A stretch of DNA of 51,305 bases from a virus. Below, in pieces: positions 9,062-15,925 of the stretch (its first letter is position 1; every line of letters begins with the position of its first letter). Under the pieces are notes generated by a model. It ran no database searches, was not told where the DNA came from, and saw only the letters and a program-made list of their open reading frames with translations. The position numbers and the translations under genes were made by a program. The DNA lies in IMG/VR virus record IMGVR_UViG_3300037882_001299, positions 1 to 51,305 of that record. The stretch is one strand, 5' to 3'.

Positions 9062-9090
9062 ATTATAACACGCGTTTACTTTGTTCGCAA
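9062..9090 (-). promoter_or_regulatory. Extended -10 promoter for scaffold/capsid genes
   Basis: Minus strand TTGCGA, a 17-base spacer, then TGTTATAAT. It lies over the 3' end of the 93-residue gene and points to the scaffold gene. The leader down to 8899 contains the hairpin GATTAC/GTAATC (loop of six) and CTCGG/CCGAG, so this long 5' UTR could be regulated. Confidence 0.7.
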
Positions 9091-9357
9091 GTCTCCTCCA
9101 GAACGAGCCAGACCAAGTAGGTAAACTGTTCGTGAGAACGCACCTTTGATGTTGGGTTGCTCTGCTTCTGAGGCGGCAAAGTATCTTCGCATATCTGCCG
9201 ACATTGTTTCCTTAAGAAAGTCCTTCAGGCCTACTACTTCAGATAGACCTTTAGCGACCTCACGTTCCATTCCTTTGTTGATAGAAGCTTCTGCTGGATT
9301 CTCCAGTGTCTGAGCTATCATCAGGACAAGCTCGTCAAATGTGTACTTGTGTTCCAT
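9076..9357 (-). CDS. Small protein between portal and scaffold (93 aa)
   Basis: Begins MEHKYTFDELVLMIAQTLENP. Short, mostly helical and charged, with a likely basic C-terminus (ARSGGDLRTK). Its ATG is 1 base past the portal stop, so it is translated with portal. I do not recognise the family. The position suggests a head-assembly accessory protein. Its 3' end overlaps the promoter for the scaffold gene. Confidence 0.55.
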   Translation of the reverse strand: MEHKYTFDELVLMIAQTLENPAEASINKGMEREVAKGLSEVVGLKDFLKETMSADMRRYFAASEAEQPNIKGAFSRTVYLLGLARSGGDLRTK

Positions 9358-9358
9358 A

Positions 9359-11404
9359 TTACGCCATTTCGTTACTTATCATTTGCATCTCATTTCCCAT
9401 TTGGTCACCTCCTTGCATTCCACGGGTCATGTTGTTGGCGATGTTGGTAGTTGGTGTCGTAGAGACGCCTTTATCCACCATAGACTTTTGAGCCCCTTCG
9501 TCTGGTTTGTTCTGCGGGTTGATGACATCCTGCTTCATTATCTTCGTTGGGTCATCGCCCATCTTCTCAGCAGTTTGAGCACAGAGAGCGGCGTCGTCAA
9601 TCATGTCTGGGAAGAATGACTTGTACACGCGTACCTTTTCAAGCTGTAGTGCTTGTTCTGATTCCTTGGTTGCGTCTGCCTTTGGATTCTGTACAACCTT
9701 TGTATCGAAGTCAAAGTTTTGAATATACTCAAATGGAATAGCAACGATTTCAATCTCCTTCCTGTTTTCAAGTCGGTAGATGTCTGCTCGTGCGCGAAGG
9801 TCAGCCTTAGTTGGCATGTCCTCCTTCTTTGCGTACATCTCGATAATCTTAGCACCACGCTTACCGTTAGACATTAGAGCTGATTCAAAACGGAATGTGT
9901 TGAATGCTTTATTCATTTCATCAGAACCACCCTCTCCTAGAATCTGTTCCACGATAGGGCTGTCTGGCATGGTCCAGAACTGCATGATGTTCTTCGCGCG
10001 AAGTGTGGCCTTGCGACTTACTCCATATTTGATGAAGCGACCAAAGAGTCCTAGTACAGAAGCAACACCTTCAGCCGCAACGCGTACAGCCTGGGCTGGT
10101 GTGCGGTCAGCGAGGTTAGAAGCTGAACCCTGTTGGAGCGCATCAACAGATGACTCCTCCATAATCTTTCGGGTGTACTCCAAGATGTATTGGTGCCATC
10201 CAGAAGGGGTAGAGATATCTAACTCTACAACCGCATCCTTAATAGATAGACCTTGTGTGTCAATCGGGGTGCGTCGTCCTGGGCGGAGGTAGTCATCTTC
10301 AATAGAGTCAAATCCGTTAGTTAGGATTGGCTTGAAGACAGTCAAGAAAGACTGGTCAAGCATCATGTTTGTTAGAACGTTAAGAACGTCCTGGTATGAC
10401 TTAAGCTTATCAGGCAGGGATTTGCCGTAGAAGAAGTTCGCATCGAACGACTCAAAGCGAACCTCCCAGAATGGTAGTTCCTTGTGTTTGAATGGAAGGG
10501 GTGAGATTTCCTTGCCGGATGAAGTAAGAATAGGGTTAAGCCACTTACCGTTAGCAATAACAACGTACTCGTCAACGTCTTGGTTGTAGTAGCGGATAAT
10601 TTCTACTTGCCCATCCTCCACGTCACTAGATACGTAGTCTGTGTACCCTGGCTTATTCTCCATACTGGCATCAGACGCAGCTGTGAATGGAACGTCTGTA
10701 GCCCGAGCAAAGTATGCAAAGTCTTGTAGGAATTGCTGGTACGGGGTAACATTACGCCAGAAACAAAATGGCATCGACTTAATCTTACGCACACCAACAG
10801 ATGATGGGTAGAAGTCCTCAAGTCTAACAATGTCTCCGTAAAGGCGGTTGGTCCTCTGAATCTTTTCAGTAACAGTGATGTCATCTCCGAAACCTTGGAT
10901 GTCACGAATCTTAGTCTCCTTCTTCTCGTATCCTTCGTATCCAATAGCAGTCCCCTTAACACAAGACTCTAAAAGAATATTAACCATCAATTCTTCATAG
11001 TCGTCAACATCCTCAGAGTACTCGTAGAGGTCTGTTATGATTTGGCCGCGACGCATGTCTTCATCTCCACGTCCTTTGAACTCAGCAATAGGAATAACCT
11101 GAGCAACCTTGCCCACGATAGCCATTACCTTGTTACGTGTAAACTGGTCGTGTACACGAGCTTGCCAATCTTCGATATTCTCTCGCTCATCAATATTAGT
11201 TGTGTAGCGGTGAACTGAGTCATCAATGTAATCAACGAGACACTGACCATCGAAGTTTTCGAAGTTCATGTTTCTCATGTCCGCAGCATTGCGGAACTTA
11301 TTGAATACAGCGCTAACAACAGCTTGCTCTTCTTCGTCTACTCTTGGAAGAACTCCTTGTGGCTCGTTCTCCTCTAAGACGGAGACATTTTTTGTATCAG
11401 ACAT
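9359..11404 (-). CDS. Portal protein (681 aa)
   Basis: Large protein downstream of the terminase, with features of phage portals: a long N-terminal helical region (EEEQAVVSAVFNKFRNAADM), a central wing/stem region with SLPDKLKSYQDVLNVLTNMM, and a C-terminal helical, glutamine- and methionine-rich tail. It would form the dodecameric ring through which DNA is packaged. I chose the ATG at 11404 (MSDTKNVSV), because the upstream in-frame ATG at 11416 overlaps the promoter's own TATAAT and should not be in the transcript. This leaves a leader of only about 4 bases and no Shine-Dalgarno sequence. Confidence 0.85.
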   Translation of the reverse strand: MSDTKNVSVLEENEPQGVLPRVDEEEQAVVSAVFNKFRNAADMRNMNFENFDGQCLVDYIDDSVHRYTTNIDERENIEDWQARVHDQFTRNKVMAIVGKVAQVIPIAEFKGRGDEDMRRGQIITDLYEYSEDVDDYEELMVNILLESCVKGTAIGYEGYEKKETKIRDIQGFGDDITVTEKIQRTNRLYGDIVRLEDFYPSSVGVRKIKSMPFCFWRNVTPYQQFLQDFAYFARATDVPFTAASDASMENKPGYTDYVSSDVEDGQVEIIRYYNQDVDEYVVIANGKWLNPILTSSGKEISPLPFKHKELPFWEVRFESFDANFFYGKSLPDKLKSYQDVLNVLTNMMLDQSFLTVFKPILTNGFDSIEDDYLRPGRRTPIDTQGLSIKDAVVELDISTPSGWHQYILEYTRKIMEESSVDALQQGSASNLADRTPAQAVRVAAEGVASVLGLFGRFIKYGVSRKATLRAKNIMQFWTMPDSPIVEQILGEGGSDEMNKAFNTFRFESALMSNGKRGAKIIEMYAKKEDMPTKADLRARADIYRLENRKEIEIVAIPFEYIQNFDFDTKVVQNPKADATKESEQALQLEKVRVYKSFFPDMIDDAALCAQTAEKMGDDPTKIMKQDVINPQNKPDEGAQKSMVDKGVSTTPTTNIANNMTRGMQGGDQMGNEMQMISNEMA

Positions 11405-11414
11405 TTTATCAATC

Positions 11415-11443
11415 ATTATAACACAGAAACCTTTACTTTACAA
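11415..11443 (-). promoter_or_regulatory. Extended -10 promoter for portal gene
   Basis: Minus strand TTGTAA, a 17-base spacer, TGTTATAAT. The last bases of the -10 overlap an in-frame ATG (11416); transcription would start around 11408, nearly leaderless for the ATG at 11404. Confidence 0.7.
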
Positions 11444-11822
11444 CCACATTAGAATAAGCACGGATGGCGTTGTCTAGGAACTCCTTGTTGTTGCGGAGCA
11501 GGCGGACTCTCTTCTTCAGGGTGTCCATGGAGTCCCAGTATCCCTCTACGAAGTTCTTAATCTTAAGGGTTAACTCAGCGCGGTCTTCGTATTCCTCATA
11601 GTACTTCTGACTAGCAAAGCGAGGGTCCTTCTCGTCCATATCGTATCCCTTCATGGGCATCCACATGTACACCTCATGGACATAGGCTGACTGACAACCC
11701 GACTTCCAATAGATACGGTAAAAGCCGTGCTTGACGGGAACGAACACTAAGTAGGGAGACAGCTTCTTGCAATCTTCTACTAATCTTTTAAACCAAATTG
11801 AACCGTTTAATTGTTTAGACAT
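11433..11822 (-). CDS. Hypothetical protein between terminase and portal (129 aa)
   Basis: Begins MSKQLNGSIWFKRLVEDCKK. Aromatic- and charge-rich, with a compact alpha/beta N-terminus (FVPVKHGFYRIYWKSG) and a helical C-terminus. Its ATG overlaps the terminase stop by one base (TAATG), so the two are translationally coupled. The family is not recognised; a head-assembly or packaging accessory role is inferred from the tight coupling to terL. The portal promoter lies over its last codons. Confidence 0.55.
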   Translation of the reverse strand: MSKQLNGSIWFKRLVEDCKKLSPYLVFVPVKHGFYRIYWKSGCQSAYVHEVYMWMPMKGYDMDEKDPRFASQKYYEEYEDRAELTLKIKNFVEGYWDSMDTLKKRVRLLRNNKEFLDNAIRAYSNVVVK

Positions 11823-13465
11823 TAATATCCTACTGACCTTTTAACATGACGACGACCTGTGGAGTGTTCTCGTCGTGGGAACTTATCGTAGACTCCTGCT
11901 TTCCTTGGGCGGTAATCCTCTATACCCAGAGCCAGATATTCTAGGGCAGACCTGTAGTGCGATGTGCCATCGTGCTTTGGCTTGGCGGTGTTGTACTGCT
12001 CCATACCTTCAGTTCGCGACTTTGGATACGCGGCATTGATTATACACATATCAAAGTACCGTGTACGAACGTTTGAGTTAAGGTTGATACCGTCCATAAT
12101 TAACCTCTTAGTTGACGACTTGCGGATTGTGTGGTACTTCCAACGTTCGTTGAAGTTTATGATTATACCATAGTTCTTTAGTTCGTCAATAACAGTCAGG
12201 TCAGTAACTTGATTCACGAAGCGCCCCGCAGGGTCACCGAAGTGGGTTCCAGGTCTCCAGCCTGAGTGCGAACGGATAACCTCCTCCTCTTCCTTTGAAT
12301 AGGTATACGTACCAGATGGCATCTGCCCAGTAATGAACGGAACATAGAAGTCAATGTTCTTGCCTGTTCCACGTACAACGTCCACGATATTTAGGCCGCC
12401 TTCTCTTCGTGGCTGTGCCCAGATAATAGCTGTGTCGTCAGTCTTACCGAAGTCCCACGCTACATAGAGGGGTAGCGACTCATCGTAAGGGAACAAACCA
12501 GTTCTAACATTCTTCTCATCCCACTCTGGGTACACTCGTCCTGTTCGAGACTTAGAGTAAGAGATGTCCAGCTCCTGTGCCACCTCTTCTGGAGTACGGC
12601 GAGAGCATTCAAACTTATACCATTCATCATCCTTGAGCGGGTGCCTCTTCCAGTGCAGAGTAAGAACATCCATGCCCGAGTCCTTGAGCATCGAATAGTA
12701 ATTATACCCGTGCGGGGTAGAGTTTGCGATACGACATGACGTAGCATCTCCGGCAGAACCCCATGCGTCTTGTGCATAGTCCCAGAACCCGAGCTCGTCG
12801 AATAGGATACAAGTCTTACGAGAACCACGACCGAACTGTGGGTTCATTGTGTCTCCGGTAATCTGGTTACCATTGGCTGGGTTGATAAGCTTTAGTTTTG
12901 TTCGGTGCTTATCAGGATTGAACTTCTTCGGTAGCATCCATGGAGGTAGTGACTGTAGTGAGTAGTCCATCTTACCAAAGAGGGAGTCTTGACTTCTGTC
13001 GTCTACAAGAGCTTCTTTGTATGAACCTACAAGGAAGTTTACCCCTCCTCGGTAAAGCCAATACCACAATGGTACCCATACAAAAAGCAGCCACGAAGCT
13101 CCCATGTCTCGTGACTTCTCCACTAGCCCATCGCGCCCGTTGTCGATGTGTTCAATAATCCAACGGATTGTTTCCCGCTGATACTCGAACATAATGAAAG
13201 GAAGATGGTGTGGTGCGTGCTCTGGTCTAGGGTCGAATGACCACGCAAAGTTTTCTATAAAAAAGATACACCCCTCAATTGGGTCGTCTGGTCTTTCACA
13301 TAGATGTTGGATGTAGGACCGTGCCTGTAGTGAACGGTTACCTGCATCTAGGAGCTGCATCCGTTGGAGCATCTTCTCTGCGTATTCGTCTGAGGCCAGG
13401 TACTGAGCGAACTGTTCTTTACGTCGTATGAACTCTGCGGCTTCCTGGTCTGGGGTTAATTGCAT
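11822..13465 (-). CDS. terL: Terminase large subunit (547 aa)
   Basis: ATPase-nuclease that packages DNA through the portal. The N-terminal ATPase has an atypical Walker A (EKSRDMGAS, near residue 118) and a Walker B (CILFDE, near 222). The C-terminal RNase H-like nuclease has acidic residues in VAWDFGKTDDTAI, HFGDPAG and a late aspartate in KPKHDGTSH followed by ALEYLALG. Length and motif order are normal for TerL. I chose the ATG at 13465 (MQLTPDQEA) over a GTG at 13471, because the promoter's TATAAT ends at 13472 and only 6 bases separate it from the ATG. The mRNA is therefore probably leaderless. Confidence 0.9.
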   Translation of the reverse strand: MQLTPDQEAAEFIRRKEQFAQYLASDEYAEKMLQRMQLLDAGNRSLQARSYIQHLCERPDDPIEGCIFFIENFAWSFDPRPEHAPHHLPFIMFEYQRETIRWIIEHIDNGRDGLVEKSRDMGASWLLFVWVPLWYWLYRGGVNFLVGSYKEALVDDRSQDSLFGKMDYSLQSLPPWMLPKKFNPDKHRTKLKLINPANGNQITGDTMNPQFGRGSRKTCILFDELGFWDYAQDAWGSAGDATSCRIANSTPHGYNYYSMLKDSGMDVLTLHWKRHPLKDDEWYKFECSRRTPEEVAQELDISYSKSRTGRVYPEWDEKNVRTGLFPYDESLPLYVAWDFGKTDDTAIIWAQPRREGGLNIVDVVRGTGKNIDFYVPFITGQMPSGTYTYSKEEEEVIRSHSGWRPGTHFGDPAGRFVNQVTDLTVIDELKNYGIIINFNERWKYHTIRKSSTKRLIMDGINLNSNVRTRYFDMCIINAAYPKSRTEGMEQYNTAKPKHDGTSHYRSALEYLALGIEDYRPRKAGVYDKFPRREHSTGRRHVKRSVGY

Positions 13466-13471
13466 ATACAC

Positions 13472-13500
13472 ATTATAACATGTGTATCACAATATTTCAA
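13472..13500 (-). promoter_or_regulatory. Consensus extended -10 promoter for terL
   Basis: Minus strand TTGAAA, a 17-base spacer, TGTTATAAT. It is the closest to consensus of the family of promoters found here. The predicted +1 falls on or next to the terL ATG. Confidence 0.8.
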
Positions 13501-13501
13501 G

Positions 13502-13572
13502 TTGCGTAGTTGGGAATCGAACCCAAATCAGAAGCTTATGAGGCTTCCTGCTTGCCATTAGCATACCACGCC
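13502..13572 (-). tRNA. tRNA-Met (CAT)
   Basis: Cloverleaf on the minus strand: acceptor GGCGTGG/CTACGCA with only the first pair (G1.A72) mismatched, a 4-bp D stem, the anticodon arm GAAGC-CTCATAA-GCTTC, and the T arm TTGGG-TTCGATT-CCCAA. Anticodon CAT. A CAT anticodon could also be an Ile2 tRNA read after lysidine modification. No CCA is encoded. Confidence 0.85.
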
Positions 13573-13623
13573 ATTTATCGTTACGAGTCCGTGTCACTAC
13601 CACGCCAGCCTTTTTAATTTGTG

Positions 13624-13644
13624 GGCCAGTGAGGTTAACTGGCC
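13624..13644. other. 7-bp inverted repeat between tRNA genes
   Basis: GGCCAGT/ACTGGCC with a 7-base loop in the ~92-base spacer between tRNA-Met and tRNA-Arg. It may be a processing or stability element of the tRNA precursor. No T-run follows it directly. Confidence 0.4.
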
Positions 13645-13664
13645 GTGTTGGTTCTTAACGATTG

Positions 13665-13737
13665 TAGGAGAGACACGATTCGAACGTGCAACCTCCGGTT
13701 TCGAAGACCGGCGCTCTATCCGTTGAGCTACATTCCA
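13665..13737 (-). tRNA. tRNA-Arg (TCG), acceptor stem damaged
   Basis: D arm GCTC/GAGC, anticodon arm CCGGT-CTTCGAA-ACCGG (anticodon TCG) and T arm with GTTCGAATC are all intact. The 5' acceptor strand TGGAATG pairs poorly with the 3' strand CTCTCCT: positions 1, 5 and 6 are mismatched. The mismatched bases are also the last codons and stop of the adjacent HNH gene, whose TAG overlaps tRNA positions 8-10. The gene may be functional only after editing, or it may be a pseudo-tRNA. Confidence 0.75.
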
Positions 13738-14075
13738 AGTGCTGCCTCTCTTTCTTCATGGTGGTGCTTTCTGTGGCAGTTAGAACAAACCACCACACAC
13801 TTAGCCATCTCCGCCGCCATCCTTTCTTTGGACCAACCGTTCTTCCATGTGTCTGCCACAGCTATGACCTTCTCTCTCCCGTCAACGTGGTGGAAGTCTA
13901 AGGTCGCTGGGTGGTCCTCGCCACAAGCACATACGAGCGTCTGTTTGAAATCATTAAGCCACTTCCTTAAATCTTTCACCCGTCTGTGAATTTGCGCCTT
14001 TCGTCTCTCTTTGTTTTTTTCGTACCACTGTTTGTGGTAATCCCTATGGTACTGTTGTTTCTTTGTTAGTTCCAT
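13728..14075 (-). CDS. HNH endonuclease, probable homing endonuclease in tRNA array (115 aa)
   Basis: A helical, basic N-terminus (KKQQYHRDYHKQWYEKNKERR) is followed by an HNH core: CACGE, LDFHHVDGR, and CVVVCSNCHRKHHH, giving the paired zinc cysteines and the His-His-Asn catalytic residues. Free-standing HNH genes of this size are mobile homing endonucleases common in phages. It sits between tRNA-Gln and tRNA-Arg, starts 2 bases past tRNA-Gln, and its stop codon lies inside tRNA-Arg. This suggests insertion at a tRNA target. Confidence 0.85.
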   Translation of the reverse strand: MELTKKQQYHRDYHKQWYEKNKERRKAQIHRRVKDLRKWLNDFKQTLVCACGEDHPATLDFHHVDGREKVIAVADTWKNGWSKERMAAEMAKCVVVCSNCHRKHHHEEREAALGM

Positions 14076-14076
14076 G

Positions 14077-14150
14077 CTGGGTTAGAAGGGGTCGAACCTC
14101 CAGGTTACGAGTTCAAAGCTCGCCGACTTTACCAATTTGTCTATAACCCA
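14077..14150 (-). tRNA. tRNA-Gln (TTG)
   Basis: Perfect 7-bp acceptor TGGGTTA/TAACCCA, D stem GAC/GTC, anticodon arm GCGAG-CTTTGAA-CTCGT (anticodon TTG), T arm GGAGG-TTCGACC-CCTTC and discriminator G. No encoded CCA. The HNH gene begins 2 bases downstream. Confidence 0.9.
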
Positions 14151-14172
14151 TCTTTGCTTCTCCGCTTTCTTT

Positions 14173-14373
14173 TTAAGGAGCGGTAGGATTACTTTTCTCA
14201 AGTACATCCCCTGCACCCCCATCTTGTTCTGGTTCCTCTGTATCTTCTCCCTCTTTTCTGATTTCGTCATAGATGAATAAATTAATCTTACTCCTCACTT
14301 CCTTATATGGAAGTTTTGACCAGCCTCTAAGCTGGGTCTTCTTTTCAAATTGTGTCATATTAACGATTGCCAT
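14173..14373 (-). CDS. Small hypothetical protein inside tRNA array (66 aa)
   Basis: Reads MAIVNMTQFEKKTQLRGW, then a basic-helical stretch, then an acidic tail (EGEDTEEPEQDGGAGD). Composition and charge pattern look like a real protein. It starts 78 bases past tRNA-Pro and ends 22 bases before tRNA-Gln. The second methionine (ATG at 14358, MTQFEKK) is an equally good start. No Shine-Dalgarno sequence or family recognised. Confidence 0.45.
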   Translation of the reverse strand: MAIVNMTQFEKKTQLRGWSKLPYKEVRSKINLFIYDEIRKEGEDTEEPEQDGGAGDVLEKSNPTAP

Positions 14374-14450
14374 TCATGGCGGAATTTCACCTCGTGAGCT
14401 TGTCAGACCTTACACGATACTTTCAGGGGAAGCTATCCTCCGTTAAGTTG

Positions 14451-14521
14451 TCAAGATACCAGGAGTTGAACCTAGGCCTCCCGAGTCCAAGTCGGGCACG
14501 CTACCGTAACGCTTTATCCTG
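14451..14521 (-). tRNA. tRNA-Pro (TGG)
   Basis: Acceptor CAGGATA/TATCTTG (one G.T), D stem GCGT/GCGT with wobbles, anticodon arm CCCGA-CTTGGAC-TCGGG (anticodon TGG), T arm CTAGG-TTCAACT-CCTGG. Base 8 is A where U is usual. No encoded CCA. Confidence 0.85.
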
Positions 14522-14574
14522 GAAAGTCGAGCCATGCTCACTACCTCTAATAGGGAGCAGTGGACCCGACCTTG

Positions 14575-14647
14575 TGCTGCGAGCAGGACTTGAACCTGCA
14601 AGAGTCCGCTTCTAAAACGGATGCGTTTACCATTTCGCCACCGCAGC
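14575..14647 (-). tRNA. tRNA-Leu (TAG) with short variable loop
   Basis: Acceptor GCTGCGG/TCGCAGC, a leucine-type D arm (GGCGAAATGGTAAACGC), anticodon arm TCCGT-TTTAGAA-GCGGA (anticodon TAG, reading CTA), T arm GCAGG-TTCAAGT-CCTGC and discriminator A. The variable region is only CTCTT, whereas bacterial tRNA-Leu normally has a long variable arm. CTA appears frequent in the genes at 17-21 kb. Confidence 0.8.
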
Positions 14648-14877
14648 ATTAGGGAGTTAGGAGGTTGTCGGGTTCGCAAGTTACGAAATTTACCTACCCG
14701 TTACTTCAGAGCTTTTAGTGCATATCGTAGTCGTAACACTACTTTCGCCAGCCCCTCCCATCTGTATAAACTCCCCCTACCGGCAACCTACTTCCTGAGC
14801 TCAGGCAAGGTACAGGACTTTCGTCCACGGTAGTTTCGCAGAGATTCGGCTACAGTTAAGCGGCCGCGTCTGCTTTG
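14648..14877 (-). other. 230-base noncoding spacer with several hairpins
   Basis: No credible gene. On the minus strand it holds GGAC-GAAA-GTCC (a GNRA-capped hairpin), the palindrome CCTGAGCTCAGG, and GTAGT/ACTAC with a six-base loop. This could be a structured RNA in the tRNA transcript or a degraded tRNA/intron remnant. I could not match it to a known family. Confidence 0.35.
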
Positions 14878-14948
14878 TGCGCCATGTAGGAATCGAACCC
14901 ACATCTCCTCGTTGGAAGCGAGGCGTTTTACCATTAAACTAATAGCGC
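14878..14948 (-). tRNA. tRNA-Gly (TCC)
   Basis: Acceptor GCGCTAT/ATGGCGC (one G.T), D stem GTTT/AAAC, anticodon arm CCTCG-CTTCCAA-CGAGG (anticodon TCC), T arm GTGGG-TTCGATT-CCTAC and discriminator A. Canonical type I cloverleaf without encoded CCA. Confidence 0.9.
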
Positions 14949-14950
14949 AA

Positions 14951-14999
14951 TGGTGAGGGGTCTGGACTTGCACCAGAATGAAAGCTGACTTCCCCTCGC
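14951..14999 (-). ncRNA. Acceptor/T-arm minihelix resembling a tRNA without D and anticodon arms
   Basis: Minus strand GCGAGGGG pairs with CCCCTCAC (one C.A mismatch) and is followed by encoded CA. Just before the 3' acceptor strand is a perfect T arm, TCTGG-TGCAAGT-CCAGA, whose loop differs from the tRNA consensus only at position 55. Only 14 bases join the 5' acceptor strand to the T arm, where D and anticodon arms (~40 bases) would be. It begins at the stop codon of the small-terminase candidate and ends 2 bases from tRNA-Gly. Confidence 0.5.
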
Positions 15000-15565
15000 T
15001 ACCTACCTGAGTTCTTATCAACGTTCTGCTCTCGTGCTTGGAGGGCAAGACTGATAATCTCACTTGGTGGTAGGTTCTTATCAAGCTGACTGATGACGGT
15101 AATAGTCTCAGTAGCTTCCCCTCTCAGAATCTGGCTCTTATCAAAGGAGATACCTGCAATGATGCCGAGGTCCTTGAATGATACAGCGTCTAGCTTCTTG
15201 GTTGAGTTAGCTAGTCGGTTTAGCTTCTTGTCGATAAGATGGAATGTCTTATCCCGAATGCCTGATACAACGTTCTTTATATCAAACTTTTCGTCATTGG
15301 CCTCAGCGAGGGTAACGGGCGTGTTGGATTGGATGGCAAGCTTACGCTGGGTCATCCCTTCCTGTACAAGGTCCACCACCTCTTGGTTGATTCCATACTC
15401 CTCGCAGTTGTTCTTGACCTTATTAAAGATTCCGTTGACTGCGTTTCGAATAGCCCGAGTATCTTTGTAGACCTTATCAAAGCCAAACATAAGCCCAACC
15501 TTTAAGGTGGACTGTGTAGCTAGAGCTTTGAATATCTCTACTTCTTTTTCTTTACCGTACTTCAT
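14999..15565 (-). CDS. Candidate terminase small subunit / DNA-binding protein (188 aa)
   Basis: Helical, basic N-terminus with a helix-turn-helix-like stretch (FGFDKVYKDTRAIRNAVNG, about residues 28-46), a central helical core and a polar C-terminus (REQNVDKNSGR). Its length and location upstream of terL, separated only by tRNAs, fit a small terminase. The assignment rests on synteny and the possible HTH, so another DNA-binding role is possible. A TGGTATAAT box ends 7 bases before the ATG, giving a very short leader, and an AGGAA sits in that gap. Confidence 0.5.
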   Translation of the reverse strand: MKYGKEKEVEIFKALATQSTLKVGLMFGFDKVYKDTRAIRNAVNGIFNKVKNNCEEYGINQEVVDLVQEGMTQRKLAIQSNTPVTLAEANDEKFDIKNVVSGIRDKTFHLIDKKLNRLANSTKKLDAVSFKDLGIIAGISFDKSQILRGEATETITVISQLDKNLPPSEIISLALQAREQNVDKNSGR

Positions 15566-15572
15566 TTCCTAT

Positions 15573-15581
15573 ATTATACCA
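15573..15581 (-). promoter_or_regulatory. Extended -10 (TGGTATAAT) upstream of small-terminase candidate
   Basis: TGGTATAAT on the minus strand, ending 7 bases before the ATG at 15565. The -35 position (TATGCA at a 17-base spacer) is weak, as tolerated by extended -10 promoters. Confidence 0.55.
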
Positions 15582-15604
15582 CAATAAATATGTAATGCAT
15601 AATG

Positions 15605-15676
15605 GGTGTTTGCAGGGAGTTGAACCCTGGCTGTCTCCTTCACGGGGAGAGGTGCTACCGTAACACTTCAGACACC
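15605..15676 (-). tRNA. tRNA-His (GTG)
   Basis: Extra G at -1 opposite C73, the hallmark of tRNA-His, then acceptor GTGTCTG/CAAACAC with one C.A mismatch. D stem GTGT/GCAC; anticodon arm TCTCC-CCGTGAA-GGAGA (anticodon GTG); T arm CAGGG-TTCAACT-CCCTG. Base 33 is C instead of the nearly universal U. Confidence 0.85.
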
Positions 15677-15681
15677 ATATT

Positions 15682-15779
15682 GCTTCGGTCCCGTGTTGTA
15701 CCACGTACTCCCTGTACAAGAAAGACCCGCTTAGACCCAAGCCGTAAACGGGGGGTCCGTGCGGGGATATTCCCGAAGC
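15682..15779. ncRNA. Candidate structured RNA, three-way junction (98 bases)
   Basis: Ends pair as GCTTCGG/CCGAAGC, like an acceptor stem. Inside are a nested hairpin CCCGC[GACCC[CCG-TAAA-CGG]GGGTC]GCGGG (15726-15765) and a second helix around GTAC/GTAC and CGTG/CACG (about 15690-15720). It lies just upstream of tRNA-His in the minus direction. No standard T loop or anticodon is seen, so it is not a normal tRNA. Known phage ribozyme cores (hammerhead CTGATGA) are absent. Strand uncertain; minus is likely from context. Confidence 0.45.
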
Positions 15780-15827
15780 ACCAGTAGTATATCATACTCT
15801 AGATTTCAGGCAAGCCCGGACAGTAGT

Positions 15828-15851
15828 AAACCCCACACGAATGCGGGGTTT
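15828..15851. terminator. Bidirectional terminator-like hairpin
   Basis: 10-bp stem AAACCCCACA/TGCGGGGTTT (one G.T) with a four-base loop. Plus-strand reading is followed by TTAGTTT. On the minus strand it lies below the small zinc-finger operon and may end or attenuate it before the tRNA array. Confidence 0.55.
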
Positions 15852-15925
15852 TAGTTTAGGTTCGGGGTCTAGCGCCCCTGTTTAGATTGGACCACCTCCT
15901 CTCACTCCAAGAGTGCGTAAGTACA

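Noticed and set aside
13573-13623. Possible extra degenerate tRNA between tRNA-Met and tRNA-Arg
   Set aside because: Some tRNA-like words (GGTAGTGACACGG) but no pairable acceptor, anticodon or T arm.
14082-14270. 62-codon minus ORF overlapping tRNA-Gln
   Set aside because: It would read through the whole tRNA-Gln gene; the 66-codon frame at 14173-14373 is the better candidate.
15682-15779. Hammerhead ribozyme in the tRNA region
   Set aside because: No CTGATGA and GAAA core in the right arrangement on either strand; only nested hairpins.
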